A program made the position numbers and the translations under genes. Below are positions 43,015 to 50,913 of a DNA stretch of 64,000 nucleotides, one piece after another. The stretch's first letter is position 1. Every line of letters begins with the position of its first letter. This DNA comes from Roseateles sp. (GTDB lineage Bacteria; Pseudomonadota; Gammaproteobacteria; Burkholderiales; Burkholderiaceae_C), in the NCBI GenBank assembly GCA_019234295.1, contig JAFALK010000028.1:1-64000 (forward strand), in the 5' to 3' direction. The notes under the pieces are model-generated. The model did no database searches. It was not told the origin of the DNA and saw only the letters and a program-made list of their open reading frames with translations.

Positions 43015-43904
43015 GCGTCGCCGATGATGCCGGCCCGCTCCATCTTGCGATGGCAGGGCGGGTAGTCCATCACCGCGTAGTGCTGCGTGCTGCGGTTGTC
43101 CCAGAAGGCCACCGAGTTGGGCTTCCAGCGGAAGCGAACCTGGAACTCGGGGATGTAGACCTGGCTGATCAGGTAGGACAGCAGCTGGCCCGCGCCGGGA
43201 TTGGCATCCTGGCCAAAGCGCACGTTCTCGGGCCGATGGTAGTTGGTGAAGTGCGTGGTGAAGGCGTTGACGAAGAGCACCTTCTCGCCGGTCTCGGGGT
43301 GGGTTCGCACCACGGGATGCTCGGCATCAGGGAATTGAGCGCGCAGCGCCAGGCGCTTCTCAATGGGCATGGCCGCGCCGAAGCTGGCCTCGATGCTGTG
43401 GCGGGCGCGCAGCGGCGCGATGCGCCGGCGGACATCTTCGGGCAGGTGCTCGTAAGCCGCCACCATGTTCGCCCACATGGTGTCGCCGCCGATCGGCGGG
43501 CATTCCACGCAGCGCAGCACGCAGCCGAAGGGCGGCTTTTCGCGCCAGGTGGCGTCGGTGTGCCAGGCATTCTCGTAGCGGTCGTTGGGGGTGTCGGGGG
43601 ACTTGTAGATGCGCACCAGGCCCGGGTGGTCTGGGTCGCTGCCGGCCACGGGGTGGTCTTCCAGTTCGCCGAAGCGGCGCGCAAAGGCCACGTGCTCTGC
43701 ACGGCTTATGTCTTGGTCACGGAAGAAAAGTACGCGGTGCTTGAGCAGCAGGGATCGAATCTCGGCCATCACGGCCTCGTCCTTGGCGGCCGCGCCGAGG
43801 TGGACATTGCCGATCTCGGCGCCGATGGTGCAGGTCAACTGCTCGACCTGCAGGCTGCGGGTCAGCGACGCGGCATCGATGATGGCGGGGCTGGGTTGGC
43901 TCAT
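43005..43904 (-). CDS. TauD/TfdA family 2-oxoglutarate-dependent dioxygenase
   Basis: 299 residues. Fe(II) facial triad: His115 and Asp117 in NAWHTDATW, distal His275 in STQHYAVMDY; 2-oxoglutarate-binding Arg286 eleven residues later. Other TauD/AtsK-like pieces are HPVVRTHPETGEKVLFVN and FRWKPNSVAFWDNR. Relatives hydroxylate sulfonates, sulfate esters or aryloxy acids next to the leaving group. The substrate cannot be read, but a YeiH-type exporter 4 kb away makes an organosulfur compound plausible. AGGAGA precedes ATG 43904. A CTTATC-N4-CGCG box lies 76 bp upstream, and the divergent neighbour is an AraC regulator. Confidence 0.88.
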   Translation of the reverse strand: MSQPSPAIIDAASLTRSLQVEQLTCTIGAEIGNVHLGAAAKDEAVMAEIRSLLLKHRVLFFRDQDISRAEHVAFARRFGELEDHPVAGSDPDHPGLVRIYKSPDTPNDRYENAWHTDATWREKPPFGCVLRCVECPPIGGDTMWANMVAAYEHLPEDVRRRIAPLRARHSIEASFGAAMPIEKRLALRAQFPDAEHPVVRTHPETGEKVLFVNAFTTHFTNYHRPENVRFGQDANPGAGQLLSYLISQVYIPEFQVRFRWKPNSVAFWDNRSTQHYAVMDYPPCHRKMERAGIIGDATY

Positions 43905-43979
43905 CGCGTGTCTCCTGAATTCTGACGTTAGCAGTTTGTTCAGCCTGCGGCTTGCGCGCTTGACGCGGCAGGACCGCGA

Positions 43980-43995
43980 CTTATCATTTCGCGCC
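43980..43995 (-). promoter_or_regulatory. CTTATC-N4-CGCG box, copy 2 (tauD-like/araC-like divergent promoter)
   Basis: CTTATC (43980-43985), ATTT, CGCGCC (43990-43995). It sits 76 bp upstream of the dioxygenase start on the minus strand and 15 bp before the AraC start on the plus strand, so it could also serve in autoregulation. Confidence 0.55.
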
Positions 43996-44010
43996 ACACC
44001 GTTCATCCCG

Positions 44011-45033
44011 ATGCCAGTCCTCCTCCGCGCCGCCGCGCTCACGCACTACTCCGAAGTCGCCCGCAGCCTGGGGCTGGACCCGCGCCGCCTGCTGGCCGAC
44101 GCGGGTCTCTCCCTGAACGTGCTGAAGGAGCCCGACCTGCGCATCCCGGCCGACCGTGTGGGCGAGCTGCTGGAACGCTCGGCCGAAGTCTCGGGCTGCG
44201 AGGCCTTCGGGCTGCGCATGGCCGAATCGCGCCAGTTGTCCAATCTCGGCCCCGTGGGCATGCTCGTGAGAGACCAGCCCACGCTGCGCGAGTCGCTGGC
44301 TGTGCTCACGCGCTACCAGGTGGTGCTCAACGGCGCCATGGCGCTGGTGATCGAGGAAGCGGCCGGCGTGGTCGTGATCCGCGAGGAGCTCGCCTTCGGC
44401 AGGGCGGGGTCGGTGCGCCAGGGCGTGGAGCTCGCCATTGGCGTGATGCTGCGGCTGATGCGCCAGTTTCTCGGCCCGCAATGGCGGCCGCGGCGTGTGT
44501 GCTTCACGCACGAGGCGCCCCGGGACCTGAGCGTGCACCTGCGCGTATTCGGGCCCTGCGTGGAATTCCGCCACGACTTCAACGGCATCGTCTGCGCGCG
44601 CCAGGACCTGGACACGCCCAACCCCAGCGCCGACCCAGCCATGGCGCGCTACGCCCAGCAACTGCTCGACGCCACGCTTCACGCGCAGGAAGCGGAGCAG
44701 TCCACCTCCTTGCTCGATGACGTGCGCCACACGGCCCTGCTGCTGCTGCCCAGCGGCCGCTGCAGCATCGAACAGGTGGCCGATCACCTGGGCATGGTCT
44801 GCCGCACGGTGCAACGTCGCCTGTCCGAGGAGGGCACAAGCTTCTCCGAGGTGGTCAACAAACTGCGCGTGGAGCTGGCGCATCGGCATGTCGAAGGCAG
44901 CGACCGCGCCTTGACTGAAGTGGCCGCCCTGCTCGGCTTCTCCGCGCCGAGCGGCTTCTCGCGCTGGTACATGGCGCAGTTCGGATGCAGCCCTTCACAG
45001 GCGCGCAGTGCCGCGAGGGACAGATCGCATTAG
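44011..45033 (+). CDS. AraC family transcriptional regulator with arabinose-binding-like N-domain, copy 2
   Basis: 340 residues, co-linear with the regulator at 37.1 kb: MPVLLRAAALTHYSEVARSL, FGLRMAESRQLSNLGPVGML, then HTH elements SIEQVADHLGMVCRTVQRRL and LTEVAALLGFSAPSGFSRWY. It is divergent from the tauD-like gene, its probable target. The recognition helices of the two regulators differ (RTIHRQL versus RTVQRRL), so they may or may not share the three CTTATC boxes. It ends 47 bp before the convergent DsbA-like gene. Confidence 0.88.
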   Translation: MPVLLRAAALTHYSEVARSLGLDPRRLLADAGLSLNVLKEPDLRIPADRVGELLERSAEVSGCEAFGLRMAESRQLSNLGPVGMLVRDQPTLRESLAVLTRYQVVLNGAMALVIEEAAGVVVIREELAFGRAGSVRQGVELAIGVMLRLMRQFLGPQWRPRRVCFTHEAPRDLSVHLRVFGPCVEFRHDFNGIVCARQDLDTPNPSADPAMARYAQQLLDATLHAQEAEQSTSLLDDVRHTALLLLPSGRCSIEQVADHLGMVCRTVQRRLSEEGTSFSEVVNKLRVELAHRHVEGSDRALTEVAALLGFSAPSGFSRWYMAQFGCSPSQARSAARDRSH

Positions 45034-45059
45034 GCTCTGACTGCGGCGTGTACAGGGGA

Positions 45060-45075
45060 GCGGGCAAGCGCCCGC
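45060..45075. terminator. Weak hairpin between convergent genes
   Basis: GCGGGC (45060-45065), AAGC, GCCCGC (45070-45075) in the 47-bp gap between the AraC stop and the DsbA-like stop. There is no T-run on either strand, so it is at best a weak or Rho-assisted bidirectional terminator. Confidence 0.35.
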
Positions 45076-45080
45076 ACAAC

Positions 45081-45686
45081 TCAGCAAACGCTGGCCTCCA
45101 TCGCTTCCAGCAGCACCTGCGCCGGCTGCGCACCGGACAGCACCTCGCGGCCGTTGAAGACGAAAACGGGCACGCCGCTGCCGGGCAGCGGGTAGGGAGA
45201 GAGTGCCGCTTGCTCGGAAGGCTCGATCCCATGCTCCCTGGCAATGCAGGCCAGGGTGTCCGGGTCACCGAGATTGGCGCCGCCAAAGAAGTGCGCCTCG
45301 AAGAGCGCCTCGATCAGCGACTGCACCGCGCCCTCGCCCTGCTCGACGCGCGCCTGGGCCAGCAGCGCATGTGCGCCAGCCGTGTTGGGCATCACGGTCA
45401 TGGACGCGAAATCAAAATCCAGGCCCGCGCGGCGGCCGGCCTGGCGCACCTGGGCCTGGCGCGCGGACACTGCGGCAGCACTGCCCAGGCGCTGGACGTA
45501 GAAGGGATGGAAGGGCAGTCCCTCGTCGGGGATGCCGGGCAGCAACTGCAGCGAATGCCAGCGCTGCGCCACCGCCACGCCCGGATAGCGCTCTCTGAAC
45601 TCGACCAGCGCCCGCCCCAGTTCGCGTTGGCCGATCAGGCACCAGGGGCAGACGAGGTCGAAGCCGACGTCGATCGTGAGCTTCAT
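45081..45686 (-). CDS. DsbA family (FrnE-like) thioredoxin-fold oxidoreductase
   Basis: 201 residues, no signal peptide, so cytosolic. The active-site motif is Cys13-Pro-Trp-Cys16 right at the N-terminus, followed by a helical insertion and a C-terminal GVPVFVFNGREVLSGAQPAQ (cis-Pro Val-Pro). This is the FrnE/2-hydroxychromene-2-carboxylate isomerase-like branch, often found in degradation or polyketide clusters as isomerase or disulfide oxidoreductase. Its start is 7 bp after the quinone oxidoreductase, making it the last gene of the ligase operon. The exact reaction is unknown. Confidence 0.82.
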   Translation of the reverse strand: MKLTIDVGFDLVCPWCLIGQRELGRALVEFRERYPGVAVAQRWHSLQLLPGIPDEGLPFHPFYVQRLGSAAAVSARQAQVRQAGRRAGLDFDFASMTVMPNTAGAHALLAQARVEQGEGAVQSLIEALFEAHFFGGANLGDPDTLACIAREHGIEPSEQAALSPYPLPGSGVPVFVFNGREVLSGAQPAQVLLEAMEASVC

Positions 45687-45693
45687 GGGCGCG

Positions 45694-46668
45694 TCAGGGG
45701 ATCAGCACCGTCGCGCCGATGGTTTCGCGCGACTCGAGCGCGCGATGGGCGCTGGCGGCGTCGGCCAGGGCGAAGCGCTGCTTTGGGCTGCTGACGATCT
45801 TGCCGGCCAGCACGAGGTCGAAGAGCTCGTCGGCCATCTTGAGCATGTTCGGCCTCGGCAGCGCGTAGTCCACCATGGCCGGGCGCGTGACCCACAGCGA
45901 GCCCTTGGCGGCCAGCATCATGGTGTCGATGACGACGGGGCCCGAGCTCGTGCCGTTGGAGACGAGGGTGCCGCGCTTTTGCAGGCAGTCCAGCGAGCCC
46001 ATGAGCGTGTCCTTGCCGACCGAGTCGTAGACCACGGGCACGCCGCGGCCACCAGTGATCTCCTTCACGCGCTCGACGAAGTTCTCGCGCTTGTAGTTGA
46101 TCACGTGGGCGCAGCCATTCGCCTTGGCGATCTCGCCCTTCTCGTCCGATCCCACAGTGCCGATCATGGTCACGCCGATGGCGCGCGCCCATTGGCAGGC
46201 GATCAGGCCCACACCGCCGGCAGCGGCGTGATAGAGGATGGTGTCGCCTTCCTTGAGCGGAAAGACCTGGCGGAACAGGTACTGGGCCGTCAGGCCCTTC
46301 ATGATGATGGTGGAGGCGGTCTCGTCGGATATGCCCTCGGGGATGCGGATCAGCACATCGGCCGGCATCACGCGGCACTCCGAGTAGGCACCCAGCGGGC
46401 CGAACATGTAGCCCACGCGGTCGCCCACGGCCAGGAAGCTCACGCCCTCGCCCACGGCCTCGACCACGCCCACGGCGTCCGAGCCCAGGCCGCTGGGAAG
46501 CGCCGCCGGATAACGGCCGGTGCGGAAGTAGATGTCGATGAAGTTGACGGCGATGCCCGTGTGTCGCACACGCACCTGGCCGGGGCCGGGATCGCCGACC
46601 TCCACGGTCTCGAGCTGCAGCACTTCAGGGCCGCCAGTTTGATGAAATCGAATGGCTTTGGAACTCAT
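45694..46668 (-). CDS. NADPH:quinone oxidoreductase family zinc-free MDR enzyme
   Basis: 324 residues of the QOR branch of medium-chain dehydrogenases. N-terminal GroES-like domain with RVRHTGIAVNFIDIYFRTG and Rossmann domain with ILYHAAAGGVGLIACQWARA; the structural and catalytic zinc ligands are absent. It reduces quinones or enoyl compounds with NADPH. It lies between the MFS carrier (30 bp) and the DsbA-like gene (7 bp) in the minus-strand operon starting with the acyl-CoA ligase. The role in the pathway is inference. Confidence 0.88.
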   Translation of the reverse strand: MSSKAIRFHQTGGPEVLQLETVEVGDPGPGQVRVRHTGIAVNFIDIYFRTGRYPAALPSGLGSDAVGVVEAVGEGVSFLAVGDRVGYMFGPLGAYSECRVMPADVLIRIPEGISDETASTIIMKGLTAQYLFRQVFPLKEGDTILYHAAAGGVGLIACQWARAIGVTMIGTVGSDEKGEIAKANGCAHVINYKRENFVERVKEITGGRGVPVVYDSVGKDTLMGSLDCLQKRGTLVSNGTSSGPVVIDTMMLAAKGSLWVTRPAMVDYALPRPNMLKMADELFDLVLAGKIVSSPKQRFALADAASAHRALESRETIGATVLIP

Positions 46669-46698
46669 GGCTAACCTCTTGTTTGAGCGGTGTTGGGA

Positions 46699-48024
46699 TC
46701 AGTCGGCGCTGATGCGGATGGCGGCGACGGCCTTCATGTCGGCGTCGTAGCTGCGCGTCGAACGCAGAAAAGCGAAGGCAGCGATCAGGCTGGTCAGGGG
46801 CACCAGCAGCAGCGCGGTCTGCAGGCTCCACAGGTCGGACAGCCAACCCGTCAGGAAGGGGCCGACCGCCAGGCCCAGCAGGTTCTGCGCCAGAGAGAGC
46901 ACGGCCGCGCCGGTCGAGCGCATGGCCGGGTGGATCACGTCGAAGACCACGGCCGAGATCGGGCCCACCGTGCAGGCCATGACGAAGCCGCCGACCAGAA
47001 TGAGCTGGAACTGGCCCGCACCGGGCTCGGCCAGGCCAAAGGCACAGACGAAGATCAGCATGGAAAGTAGGCACAGGACAGCGACCAGCGAGAGCCGCAG
47101 CTGGGGCCGGTCCTTGGCCAGTCGGTCCACGGTCCAGCCCCAGGTGAGGCTGCCCACGGCGCCGGCTAACACGACCAGAGCCGCCTTCAGGCTCGCCTGT
47201 GCGGGCGCCACGCCGTGATAGCGGTTGAGAAAGCTCGGCAGCCAGGACCAGATCGCCGAGACCACGATGAGCTGCATGGCCGCGCCCAGGCAAACCCACA
47301 CCAGGGTACGGGTGCGCAGCAGGGTGCGCACGGTGCGCATCACCAGGGTCTTGAGCGAATGCTGCGTGCCGGACTGCGTGGCGCCGTGCAGGTCCACGGT
47401 GCGGTAGTCACGCACGAGCAGATAGGCCAGGGCCAGTGCGAGGCCGGGGAAGCCGACCACGCCGAAGGCGGCCTGCCAGCCCCATCGCGCCGCCACGGCG
47501 CCGCCGATCAGCACGCCCAGCACCGAGCCAAGCGAGGCGGCGCCGAAGAAGGCGCCCAGCAGCATGCCGCGCAACCGGCGCGGGAACAGGCTGGCGATCA
47601 GGGCTGCGCCGACCGAGCCGTAGCCGGCCTCGCCGGCACCCACGCAAGCGCGCGCCGCGAACAGCGCGCCGTAGCTGCGCGAGAACATGCACGAGATCGT
47701 GGCCAGGCTCCAGATCGTGGCCATCACGACGACGCTTTTCACACGGCTGAAGCGATCGGCCAGCAGGGCCACGGGCAGGCCGCCGATGGCCACCACCAGC
47801 GAGATCACCGACACCAGGCCGCCGAGCTGCTTGTCGGACAGGCCCCAGTCGGTCTTCATGTGCGGGAACAGCGAAACGATGACCTGGCGATCGATGTAGT
47901 CGAACAGCATCAGGGCGAAGGTCATCGCAAATGCGAACCAGGCCTGCAGCGGCGGCACGAGGTAGCGATCGACCGTGGCCGGCGCCGGCGTGTCCGCCTT
48001 CGTGACCTTGTTGAAGTGAAGCAT
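46699..48024 (-). CDS. MFS transporter, copy 2
   Basis: 441 residues with twelve predicted helices. Motif A-like ALLADRFSRVKSVVV lies after helix 2 and ARACVGAGEAGYGS in helix 4; DYIDRQVIVSLFPHMK in the first loop is typical of sphingolipid-transporter/ACS-like carriers. It is encoded 12 bp after the YeiH-type exporter and before the quinone oxidoreductase. Not closely related to the other MFS protein at 41.7 kb, so it probably carries a different compound. Confidence 0.87.
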   Translation of the reverse strand: MLHFNKVTKADTPAPATVDRYLVPPLQAWFAFAMTFALMLFDYIDRQVIVSLFPHMKTDWGLSDKQLGGLVSVISLVVAIGGLPVALLADRFSRVKSVVVMATIWSLATISCMFSRSYGALFAARACVGAGEAGYGSVGAALIASLFPRRLRGMLLGAFFGAASLGSVLGVLIGGAVAARWGWQAAFGVVGFPGLALALAYLLVRDYRTVDLHGATQSGTQHSLKTLVMRTVRTLLRTRTLVWVCLGAAMQLIVVSAIWSWLPSFLNRYHGVAPAQASLKAALVVLAGAVGSLTWGWTVDRLAKDRPQLRLSLVAVLCLLSMLIFVCAFGLAEPGAGQFQLILVGGFVMACTVGPISAVVFDVIHPAMRSTGAAVLSLAQNLLGLAVGPFLTGWLSDLWSLQTALLLVPLTSLIAAFAFLRSTRSYDADMKAVAAIRISAD

Positions 48025-48036
48025 CGTTGTTCCTTC

Positions 48037-49065
48037 TCAGCCGACCAGGCCGTTGGCGTGGCCGAAGTGCATGAGTCCCAGCACCAGCAGGGCCAGGAAG
48101 ATCGTCTCGCCGAACATCAGGAGGACGGGTTTCAGGCCCACGGTCACGAGATCCTTGAGCTGCGTCTTCATGCCGATGCCGGAGATGGCCGCGACGAGGA
48201 ACCAGCTCGAGAGCTTGCTGCCACCCGCCTGCACCGCCTGCGGGAGCCAGCCCGTGCTGTTGATGGCGACGAGCACCGCGAAGCCCACCGCGAACCAGGG
48301 CAGCAGCGGTGGACGCTCGCCTTCGGCCACGGCGCCGTTGCTGCGCGCACGCGTCAGCATGGCAGCGAACACGATGACGGGCAGCAGCATGGCCACGCGC
48401 ATGAGTTTGACCAGCGTAGCGACATCACCCGCCTCTTTGGAGAGGCTGTAGCCGGCGCCGACCACCTGGGCCACGTCGTGGATGGTGCCGCCGAGGAAGA
48501 TGCCCGCACCCTGCGGGTCCAGGCCCAGGGTGCGCGCGATCATCGGGTAGACGATCATGGCGAAGGTGGACAGGGCGCTGACGCCAATCACGGTGAACAG
48601 CGTGGCGCGCTCCTTCAAGGGATGGGCCGGCAGCGCGGCTGAAAGTGCCAAGGCCGCAGAGGCGCCGCAGATGGCAGTGGCGCCGCCCGTCAGCAGCCCG
48701 AAGATGGACTGGAAACCCATCAGGCGCGCCACCACCATGGAGACGGTGATGGTCACCACGACCGACAGGATGACGATGCCCACCGGTCCCCAGCCCAGCG
48801 CCTCGACCTGGGCGATGGTGATGCGCAGACCCAAGAGCGCCACGCCCAGGCGCAGCAGCTCACGCGCCGTGAAGGCGATGCCCGGCGCGCAGACGCCGTC
48901 CACGGAGAGGAAGTTCATCGCCATGCCCAGCAGCAGGGCGAAGAGCATCACGGGCGCACCGTAGTGCTCGGAGAGGAAGGTGGCAGCCGCGGCGACGACG
49001 CCGCAGGCCATCAGGCCGGGAAAAAAGCTTCGGCCGCGCGTGCCAAGGGTGGCGACGGCGTTCAT
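48037..49065 (-). CDS. YeiH/UPF0324 family putative sulfate exporter
   Basis: 342 residues, nine to eleven hydrophobic helices. Family signatures are GLLTGGATAICGASAALALSA in two parts, LGGTIHDVAQVVGAGYS and KLMRVAMLLPVIV. Members encoded in sulfonate-degradation clusters (TauZ/SuyZ/CuyZ type) are thought to export sulfate or sulfite; others are of unknown function. ATG 49065 overlaps the ligase stop by 4 bp, so the two are coupled. Together with the TauD-type enzyme this points to organosulfur breakdown, a hypothesis only. Confidence 0.85.
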   Translation of the reverse strand: MNAVATLGTRGRSFFPGLMACGVVAAAATFLSEHYGAPVMLFALLLGMAMNFLSVDGVCAPGIAFTARELLRLGVALLGLRITIAQVEALGWGPVGIVILSVVVTITVSMVVARLMGFQSIFGLLTGGATAICGASAALALSAALPAHPLKERATLFTVIGVSALSTFAMIVYPMIARTLGLDPQGAGIFLGGTIHDVAQVVGAGYSLSKEAGDVATLVKLMRVAMLLPVIVFAAMLTRARSNGAVAEGERPPLLPWFAVGFAVLVAINSTGWLPQAVQAGGSKLSSWFLVAAISGIGMKTQLKDLVTVGLKPVLLMFGETIFLALLVLGLMHFGHANGLVG

Positions 49066-50693
49066 GCGCGTTCTCCCAACAGATGGTTCTGGAACTGCTC
49101 GCGCAGGCGCTGCTTGAGCATCTTGCCGGTGGCGCCCAGCGGGATGGCATCCACGAAGACCACGTCGTCGGGCGTCCACCACTTGGCGATCTTGCCTTCG
49201 TAGAACTGCAGCACTTCTTCGCGGGAGAGTTCGGCGCCGGGCTTCTTCACAACAATCAGCAGCGGGCGCTCGTCCCACTTGGCGTGGCGCGCCGCGATGC
49301 AAGCGGCCATGGCCACAGCCGGGTGCGACATGGCGATGTTTTCGAGATCAATGGAGCCGATCCACTCACCGCCGCTCTTGATCACGTCCTTAGCACGGTC
49401 GGTGATCTGCATGAAGCCTTCGGGGCAGATGGTGGCCACGTCGCCAGTGGGGAACCAGCCGTCAACGAGCGGCGAGCCGCCCTCGCCGTGCAGGTATTCG
49501 CCCACGACCCAGGGCCCGCGCACGAGCAGCTCGCCGCTGGTCTTGCCGTCCCAGGGCAGCTCGGCCCCGTCGGCGCCCACGATCTTCATGTCGATGCCGA
49601 AGACGGCGCGGCCCTGCTTGCCCTGGATGGCGTAGCGCTGCTCGGTCGTCAACCTCTGCTGCGACGGCTTGAGCACGCAGGCCGTACCCAGCGGGCTCAG
49701 CTCGGTCATGCCCCAGGCGTGCAGGACCTGCACGCCGTGGTTTTCCTGGAAGGCGCGCATCATGGCTGGCGGACAGGCCGAACCGCCGATGATGGTGCGG
49801 TGCATGGTGCTGAACGAGCGCCCGATGGCTTCGACATAGGTCAGCAGCCCCTGCCAGACCGTGGGCACGCCCGCGGACACCGTCACGCCCTCGCTCTCGA
49901 AGAGTTCGTACAGGGACTTGCCGTCCAGGGCCGGGCCCGGGAACACGAGCTTGGCGCCGACCATGCAGGCCGCATAGGGCAGGCCCCAGGCATTGACGTG
50001 GAACATGGGCACGACCGGCAGGATGACCTCGGCGGCCGAGCAGCTCAGCGCATCGGGCAGGGCCACGGCCATGCTGTGCAGCACGGTCGAGCGGTGGCTG
50101 TAGAGCACACCCTTGGGATTGCCTGTGGTGCCGCTCGTGTAGCAAAGACTGGAGGCGCGCTGCTCGTCGAGCAGCGGCCACTCGAAGTCGGGGTTGGCCT
50201 GCTCGATCAGGTCTTCATAGCAGAGCAGCTTGGGGATCTTGCTGCTGGCCGGCATGGCGGAGCGATCGGCCAGCAGCACGAAGTGGCGGATGGACTTCAC
50301 GCGCTCGGCGATGGCTTCGACCTGGGGCAGGAAGCTCGCGTCGAAGAACAGCACCTCGTCTTCGGCGTGGTTGGCGATCCAGCTCATCTGGTCCGCGTGC
50401 AGGCGCGGGTTCAGCGTGTGCAGCACGCGGCCCGAGCCGGAGACGCCGTAGTACAGCTCGAGGTGGCGATAGCCGTTCCAGGCCAGGGTGCCCACGCAGC
50501 CATCTTCCGAAATGCCGAGCAGGTCCAGCGCACTGGCAAGGCGGCGCGCGCGCTCGGCCAGCTCGCGGTAGCTGTAGCGATGGATGTCGCCCTCCACGCG
50601 GCGCGACACGATCTGCTGGTCGCCGTGGTGGCGCTCGGCATGGGTCAGCAGCGAGGACACGAGCAGCGGCTGCTGCATCATGAGTCCATTCAT
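49062..50693 (-). CDS. Acyl-CoA ligase, FadD/DmdB-like (AMP-binding family)
   Basis: 543 residues of the adenylate-forming family. P-loop-like [19 protein letters not shown]5 motif [13 protein letters not shown]7/A8 [21 protein letters not shown] and [10 protein letters not shown], and A10 Lys in [13 protein letters not shown]. It activates a carboxylic acid to its CoA ester through an acyl-AMP. The closest well-known relatives by texture are medium-chain and 3-methylmercaptopropionate (DmdB) ligases; the substrate is not provable. It heads the operon ligase-YeiH-MFS-QOR-DsbA and is divergent from a DUF1302 channel gene. A CTTATC-N4-CGCG box lies 80 bp upstream. Confidence 0.9.
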   Translation of the reverse strand: MNGLMMQQPLLVSSLLTHAERHHGDQQIVSRRVEGDIHRYSYRELAERARRLASALDLLGISEDGCVGTLAWNGYRHLELYYGVSGSGRVLHTLNPRLHADQMSWIANHAEDEVLFFDASFLPQVEAIAERVKSIRHFVLLADRSAMPASSKIPKLLCYEDLIEQANPDFEWPLLDEQRASSLCYTSGTTGNPKGVLYSHRSTVLHSMAVALPDALSCSAAEVILPVVPMFHVNAWGLPYAACMVGAKLVFPGPALDGKSLYELFESEGVTVSAGVPTVWQGLLTYVEAIGRSFSTMHRTIIGGSACPPAMMRAFQENHGVQVLHAWGMTELSPLGTACVLKPSQQRLTTEQRYAIQGKQGRAVFGIDMKIVGADGAELPWDGKTSGELLVRGPWVVGEYLHGEGGSPLVDGWFPTGDVATICPEGFMQITDRAKDVIKSGGEWIGSIDLENIAMSHPAVAMAACIAARHAKWDERPLLIVVKKPGAELSREEVLQFYEGKIAKWWTPDDVVFVDAIPLGATGKMLKQRLREQFQNHLLGERA

Positions 50694-50772
50694 CGGCGGT
50701 CTCCTTCAAGGCTTGGTCGGGTCGAATTCTTGTGCCTGGCCCCGCGTCGTGATTGCCGCTGGGTGACTGGCG

Positions 50773-50788
50773 CTTATCCACTCGCGCC
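50773..50788 (-). promoter_or_regulatory. CTTATC-N4-CGCG box, copy 3 (ligase/channel divergent promoter)
   Basis: CTTATC (50773-50778), CACT, CGCGCC (50783-50788). The near edge is 80 bp upstream of the ligase ATG at 50693 and the far edge about 125 bp upstream of the DUF1302 channel gene. Read toward the ligase it is GGCGCG-N4-GATAAG followed by CGCCAG, the same downstream letters as copy 1. Confidence 0.55.
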
Positions 50789-50913
50789 ATGCCGGTGAAA
50801 TTCCACACCCCTGCACACGCTGTCCTCGTTTGGACATCAAATGGCACCGACAGACAAGCCGCTGCCACGAGTCGCGCACAAGATGCGGCCGCCAACGCCA
50901 CCGAGGAGGAATC

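Noticed and set aside
37044-50790. The CTTATC-N4-CGCG boxes read as sigma-54 promoters (TGGCGCG-N4 on the minus strand)
   Set aside because: The GG-N10-GC spacing is not met in the copies; GATAAG stands where TTGC would be required.
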